Positions 61,042 through 64,000 of a stretch of DNA of 64,000 nucleotides are shown piece after piece. The position numbers and the translations under genes are program-made. Numbering within the stretch: the stretch's first letter is position 1; every line of letters begins with the position of its first letter. Below the pieces are notes generated by a model, which was not told where the DNA came from, made no database searches, and saw only the letters and a list, made by a program, of their open reading frames with translations. Source of the stretch: Oribacterium sp. P6A1 (lineage in GTDB: Bacteria; Bacillota; Clostridia; Lachnospirales; Lachnospiraceae); contig NZ_JNKO01000013.1 of NCBI RefSeq assembly GCF_000702885.1, positions 19,690-83,689 on the forward strand, written 5' to 3'.

Positions 61042-61632
61042 ATGCCCAAAATCTTCAAAGACAGCTCAGGACGATTCACGCTCAAAACCCACGAAACCTA
61101 TAAAGGCATTAATTTCATTTGTCGCGGAACTTCTCGAAACAGTAAATCAGAAGCTAAAGAGAACTGGAAGAAGAATCTTGAAGCCAGAAAACAGAAGATT
61201 GATAATGTTGATTCCAGCTGTGACTTGTCTACCCCTCTTAAGAAAGCTTTACCTGAGTGGTATGCACTTTATCATGAGCGCTCATGGAGAAATGAACGTA
61301 CAAAGCGTACAGATCACGATACTATAAACCAAATCTGTAAAAGCATGTTGGCAGAGTTTCCAGTTAATGCCATTACCTCTGACCATATCCAGAAATATCT
61401 TATCAGTGAAGCATCAACTCTTTCAAAGAGTTCACTTAAGAAGAGACGTAACATGCTCAATATGTTTTTCTCACAATACCGGATTAACGATAATCCTGTC
61501 ATGAGAACTGAGTTGCCTGCTTGGTATGTTTCATCCATACAAGACGATGGAATAGACTGTGATGGTGTCATCATCAGTGATGTTATTGCTTGGATGCAGA
61601 TACCGAAGCTACCGAGAAAAGAACCTAAATAA
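61042..61632 (+). pseudogene. Truncated tyrosine recombinase (integrase), N-terminal part only
   Basis: A 196-residue product. It has a basic N-terminal domain (KIFKDSSGRFTLKTHETYKG, as in AP2-like arm-binding domains) and a helical core-binding domain (WRNERTKRTDHDTINQICKS, KSSLKKRRNMLNMFFSQY). Complete phage-type integrases have about 380 residues; the catalytic Arg-His-Arg-Tyr domain is absent. The coding frame ends within and just after one copy of the 30-bp direct repeat, so the loss is probably tied to that rearrangement. AGGAG precedes the ATG. It lies directly behind tRNA-Trp as expected for an integrative element. As a truncated protein it could still bind DNA. Confidence 0.7.
61581..61610. 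repeat. 30-bp direct repeat, first copy
   Basis: Bases 61581-61610 (beginning TGTTATTGCTTGGATG) recur exactly at 62190-62219. The first copy lies within the 3' end of the truncated recombinase gene. Confidence 0.95.
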
Positions 61633-61764
61633 GGTAGCAATATCTAAAAAACACTTTAGAATTCAAAAGATTACTTCAGATTCAGCCTTTCTCACTAAAC
61701 TTTTAGGCTTTCGTGTCGATAAGACAAATGAATGTTTTTGATAATATTTTATAGAGGTGAGATC

Positions 61765-62154
61765 ATGAAATATCTTTATTATTGCAAAAAATGTAAATCA
61801 ACTAATTCGACAGAGAATGATAACAGCTATTTACAATGTCCTGAATGTAAAGTGCAAATGTACGCAACACATATTACCGCCGATGAATGGGAAACAAGAA
61901 CCGCAGAAGAAAAAGAATTCTTAAAGAAGTCCTTTGAAACAATAGAGCATCCAGTCATGAATCCTATAGGTAAGGCATTAAAAACAGTCGGTTGGGTATA
62001 TATAGGTCTATCTGTAATTGGATCATTTATGATGCTTACAGAAGTCGATGTAGCATATTCTGCTCTATCTTTAATCTTTGGCTGTTTAGGTGGACTATTG
62101 CTACTTGGTTTCGCAGAAGTGGTGAATCTATTGCAAGACATAAAGAACAAATAG
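61765..62154 (+). CDS. Zinc-ribbon membrane protein, unknown
   Basis: Protein of 129 residues: N-terminal zinc ribbon with two Cys pairs (CKKC and CPEC, about residues 7-24) and two C-terminal hydrophobic segments (GWVYIGLSVIGSFMMLTE and ALSLIFGCLGGLLLLGFAEVV). The ATG at 61765 follows AGAGGTGAG; an in-frame ATG at 61732 precedes this site and is rejected. The gene is AT-rich compared with the neighbouring core genes and lies between the two copies of the 30-bp direct repeat, so it may be cargo of a small mobile unit. Family not recognised; function unknown. Confidence 0.65.
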   Translation: MKYLYYCKKCKSTNSTENDNSYLQCPECKVQMYATHITADEWETRTAEEKEFLKKSFETIEHPVMNPIGKALKTVGWVYIGLSVIGSFMMLTEVDVAYSALSLIFGCLGGLLLLGFAEVVNLLQDIKNK

Positions 62155-62189
62155 TTATAAATAGATTGTGGAGGTACTGAGATATTCAA

Positions 62190-62219
62190 TGTTATTGCTT
62201 GGATGCAGATACCGAAGCT
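62190..62219. repeat. 30-bp direct repeat, second copy
   Basis: Exact copy of 61581-61610, 609 bases away. Bases flanking the two copies differ on both sides, so the repeat ends sharply. Confidence 0.95.
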
Positions 62220-62274
62220 CTGACAATGAAAAATCCCACCTGACAAGGTGGGAAAGTTTATGGTCTGGCATGCA

Positions 62275-62392
62275 CATACACACTACTAAGGATAAAACGA
62301 CCGAAGCAGTGTGTTCTGACTTTGCCCTAACACTTTATCATCTCACACTGTAAACGATGAAATGAAGCTTCTGAGTCCTTAGAGTGTGTATG
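62275..62392. other. 118-nt long inverted-repeat element, possible structured RNA or small mobile element
   Basis: CATACACACT (62275-62284) pairs with AGTGTGTATG (62383-62392) and, after one bulged base, CTAAGGA (62286-62292) with TCCTTAG (62376-62382). Further inside, GAAGC (62303-62307) can pair with GCTTC (62367-62371) and CAGTGTG (62307-62313) with CACACTG (62344-62350). The arms form a rod about 118 bases long. No ORF lies within. Could be a non-coding RNA, an attenuator remnant, or a MITE-like element. Confidence 0.55.
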
Positions 62393-62581
62393 AAAATGAT
62401 GTGCTCTCTAAGAATATACTGACAAGTACCGGATAATGAGAGTGATTCAAAACGATTACATGACAAAAGAATGTCACCAAATCGGCCCTAAATATAATAG
62501 ATAATTACAAATAATATAAAGATAATAGTTTGTCATCTTTTATTCAGTATCAATAATATTTGTTGAACTCGCAGTAACATA

Positions 62582-63097
62582 TTGGTCTGTTATGGCGACA
62601 ATGCTAAACAATCAACTTTTGTAAATGCGGAAGAGTTTTTTACTGCAACAGATGAAGCGTTTGTAGACAAAGATGGATATGTTATAGAAGGGATTCATGG
62701 CTTCAGTCAAAACAAAGAATCAGAGAATACTTTTTTGTACTATACCTTTGATTTTGAATATATTGGGAAAAATCAGAGAACATCTGTAGAATATGATTTT
62801 GCTCCACGTGTTGTCTACAATTCTGAATATACATTCGATTCTGATTATTTTTCAATGTATCGAACAAGAAATAATTCCATAGTTTCTACTTGGGCTAATT
62901 TTGATTCTGACTCTGAAGCAACCGCTACGGTTAAAGCATTAGGTCTTGAAATTGGATATTTCAATGGATCAATTAAACCTTTATCTGATGATATTTATGA
63001 AGTAAGAGGTGTGATTCAAATCCCTAAAAAAATAAAAGAAGATTCAAACAGGGAACTCATTTTGTATTTATGCGGCGTCCCATATGAAATACATTAG
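62582..63097 (+). pseudogene. Protein of unknown function, probably 5'-truncated
   Basis: An open frame of 171 codons whose first possible start is a TTG at 62582 without a ribosome binding site; an in-frame stop lies at 62564. The product is rich in Asp, Glu, Ser and aromatic residues with beta-type segments (FLYYTFDFEYIGKNQRTSVE, VRGVIQIPKKIKE), as in small exported proteins that have lost their signal peptide. Because the start is poor and no signal peptide is present, I think the 5' part has been lost. Family not recognised. Confidence 0.4.
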
Positions 63098-63128
63098 ACA
63101 ACGCAAGCTTATTTAAGGGAGCAAAACC

Positions 63129-63593
63129 ATGAAGAGAATTTTAACAATCATTTTATCAACAGTTATGGCAATTTCTATTTGCGCTTGTGGCAGAAAGCCA
63201 GACATAGGCGATTGCTCTGGTTATATTCAAAGAGATATCAAGTGGGATATGAATATTGAAGATATCGAAAATACCATTGAGCACAAAAAGAACGATGGTT
63301 TTCAAGATGAAAAAAATGGTAGCAAGACATACGCCTTTAACGATATCGAGATGCAGAGTTTTGATGGAATGGCTTTTTATAATATTGGAGAGTCTGTCAA
63401 TATGTTTACCTTCATTTTTTATGATGAAGATTTTGTTAATGCATGGTACGAGAATTACTTTTTAAAAAAATTTGGTGAAGGCAAAAAAACTGGTGAAGAT
63501 ACGCGTTATCAGTACTCTGCTGAACTTGATGGTCAGAAATGCACGTTTACTCTTTATCTTGATCAGCATAGAATTTCAGTTAAAAAAGACTAA
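63129..63593 (+). CDS. Small lipoprotein of unknown function
   Basis: Protein of 154 residues with a lipoprotein signal (LTIILSTVMAISICAC, lipidated Cys about residue 20), then a small alpha/beta domain with many acidic and aromatic residues (FNDIEMQSFDGMAFYNIG, VNMFTFIFYDEDFVNAWYE, CTFTLYLDQHRISVKKD). AAGGGAG precedes the ATG. It follows the truncated ORF by 31 bases. AT-rich and of accessory type. No known family recognised; the compact domain could be an inhibitor or immunity-like lipoprotein, but nothing supports a specific role. Confidence 0.65.
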   Translation: MKRILTIILSTVMAISICACGRKPDIGDCSGYIQRDIKWDMNIEDIENTIEHKKNDGFQDEKNGSKTYAFNDIEMQSFDGMAFYNIGESVNMFTFIFYDEDFVNAWYENYFLKKFGEGKKTGEDTRYQYSAELDGQKCTFTLYLDQHRISVKKD

Positions 63594-63769
63594 CAAAAGT
63601 ACAATGTGACCTTCATGCCCTTGATTGCGGGGAATAGGAATATATTAAGAAATAAAGATTTTGAATCATAAAAAAGGCGGACGAATTAAACGCATCTTAC
63701 TTAGTGTGTGCTCAACAATCAAAAAGCCTTGATTTTACTGACTTTTTTGCCTGTACATGAGATAATTAA

Positions 63770-63807
63770 TGCAAGGAATTACATTAAATTGTCTCAAAAA
63801 CCTTGCA
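63770..63807. repeat. Inverted repeat upstream of the transposase gene
   Basis: TGCAAGG (63770-63776) and CCTTGCA (63801-63807), 24 bases apart, lie just before the transposase start. It may be part of the IS left end or a leader hairpin that limits transposase translation. Confidence 0.4.
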
Positions 63808-63825
63808 CTTTTCACGGAGAATCCC

Positions 63826-64000
63826 ATGTATAAGAAAAATCAAAATCATCAGTTTAGTCTCCAGGATTTCAATCAGCCCATGGGTCTAAAACTTGATCCA
63901 GAGAATAAATGGATTAAAAAAGCTGCTATGATTCCCTGGGATGAAATAGAAGCTGTGTATGCAGATTTATTTCCATCCGATTGCGGAATGCCGGCAAAGC
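63826..64000 (+). mobile_element. Start of an IS5-superfamily transposase gene, cut by the window end
   Basis: An ATG behind CGGAGA begins an open frame of 58 codons up to the window end. The sequence has LDPENKWIKKAAMIPWDEIE followed by YADLFPSDCGMPAK, the N-terminal (DUF772-type) pattern of IS5/IS1182-like transposases, which continue outside with a DDE domain. The left inverted repeat of the element could not be defined because the right end is not in the window. Whether the element is complete cannot be told. Confidence 0.75.

Larger units (their letters stand above)
62155..62581. other. Gene-free accessory region with repeat copy and structured element
   Basis: These 427 bases hold the second copy of the 30-bp direct repeat (62190-62219), an 8-bp hairpin TCCCACCT/AGGTGGGA (62234-62253), the 118-nt inverted-repeat element (62275-62392), and then AT-rich DNA without an ORF that has a ribosome binding site. 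Confidence 0.6.

Noticed and set aside
62234..62253. 8-bp hairpin TCCCACCT/AGGTGGGA as a + strand terminator
   Set aside because: No T-run follows on the + strand; A's precede it, so at most it is a - strand terminator, with no - strand gene identified.
63594..63825. Small genes between the lipoprotein and the transposase
   Set aside because: No open frame with a ribosome binding site was found; the stretch is probably the left flank or end of the IS element.

Overview
The window looks like chromosomal DNA of an anaerobic Clostridia bacterium, most likely a Lachnospiraceae-type gut or rumen organism. This rests on the gene orders (murE-murF-priA-def-fmt-rsmB-rlmN-stp-prkC-rsgA-rpe; tig-clpP-clpX-ysxC; infC-rpmI-rplT; cdaA-cdaR), a cluster combining an acyl-CoA-type carboxyltransferase with a sodium-pump decarboxylase, a DUF6465-like Lys/Ala/Pro protein, and Gram-positive signals (AGGAGG-type ribosome binding sites, frequent TTG starts). 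Genus cannot be fixed from sequence alone. Almost every gene is on the + strand; the one clear exception is a small membrane exporter at 36073-36570.

Layout. 1-17.4 kb: the 3' part of fhs (one-carbon metabolism), then a long housekeeping run for peptidoglycan precursors (murE, murF), replication restart (priA), protein N-termini (def, fmt), rRNA modification and ribosome assembly (rsmB, rlmN, rsgA), a Ser/Thr phosphatase/kinase pair (stp, prkC with three PASTA domains), rpe and a pyridoxamine-kinase-like gene. 17.5-36 kb: serS; a three-gene ABC exporter operon with a large anchored extracellular protein between the ATPase and permease genes; aspartate kinase; a flavoprotein; cmk-ispH-S1 protein; a CYTH protein; tig; clpP-clpX-ysxC; infC-rpmI-rplT behind an attenuator-like leader; and tRNA-Leu.

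36.8-43.4 kb: seven tightly spaced or overlapping genes (a 52-residue protein, a membrane-anchored TPR protein, two membrane proteins, diadenylate cyclase cdaA, its YbbR-domain partner, and a Wzy-like polymerase), which suggests c-di-AMP synthesis is co-expressed with envelope functions. 43.4-51.4 kb: the DUF6465-like gene behind a consensus promoter, an RsmF-type methyltransferase, and a five-gene biotin-dependent decarboxylase/transcarboxylase cluster with two carboxyltransferases, two biotin carriers and the membrane pump subunit. 51.6-60.6 kb: two surface proteins (SH3/glucosaminidase; cohesin-like with membrane anchor and long cytoplasmic tail), clpC with a histone-like tail, radA and a PAP2 phosphatase.

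60.8-64 kb: accessory DNA behind tRNA-Trp. It has a truncated tyrosine-recombinase gene, three spaced GGTCACC repeats, a 30-bp perfect direct repeat around a small zinc-ribbon membrane protein gene, a 118-nt strong inverted-repeat structure, two poorly conserved small genes and the start of an IS5-like transposase. This is the most transfer-marked part and holds the least explained structure.

Functional links: Fhs makes 10-formyl-THF, which Fmt uses to formylate initiator tRNA and which Def later removes as formate. Trigger factor, ClpP, ClpX and ClpC make up protein quality control. PrkC and Stp sense and reset cell-wall signals next to the mur genes. Promoters, terminators and hairpins were found by eye. 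No similarity search or folding program was run.
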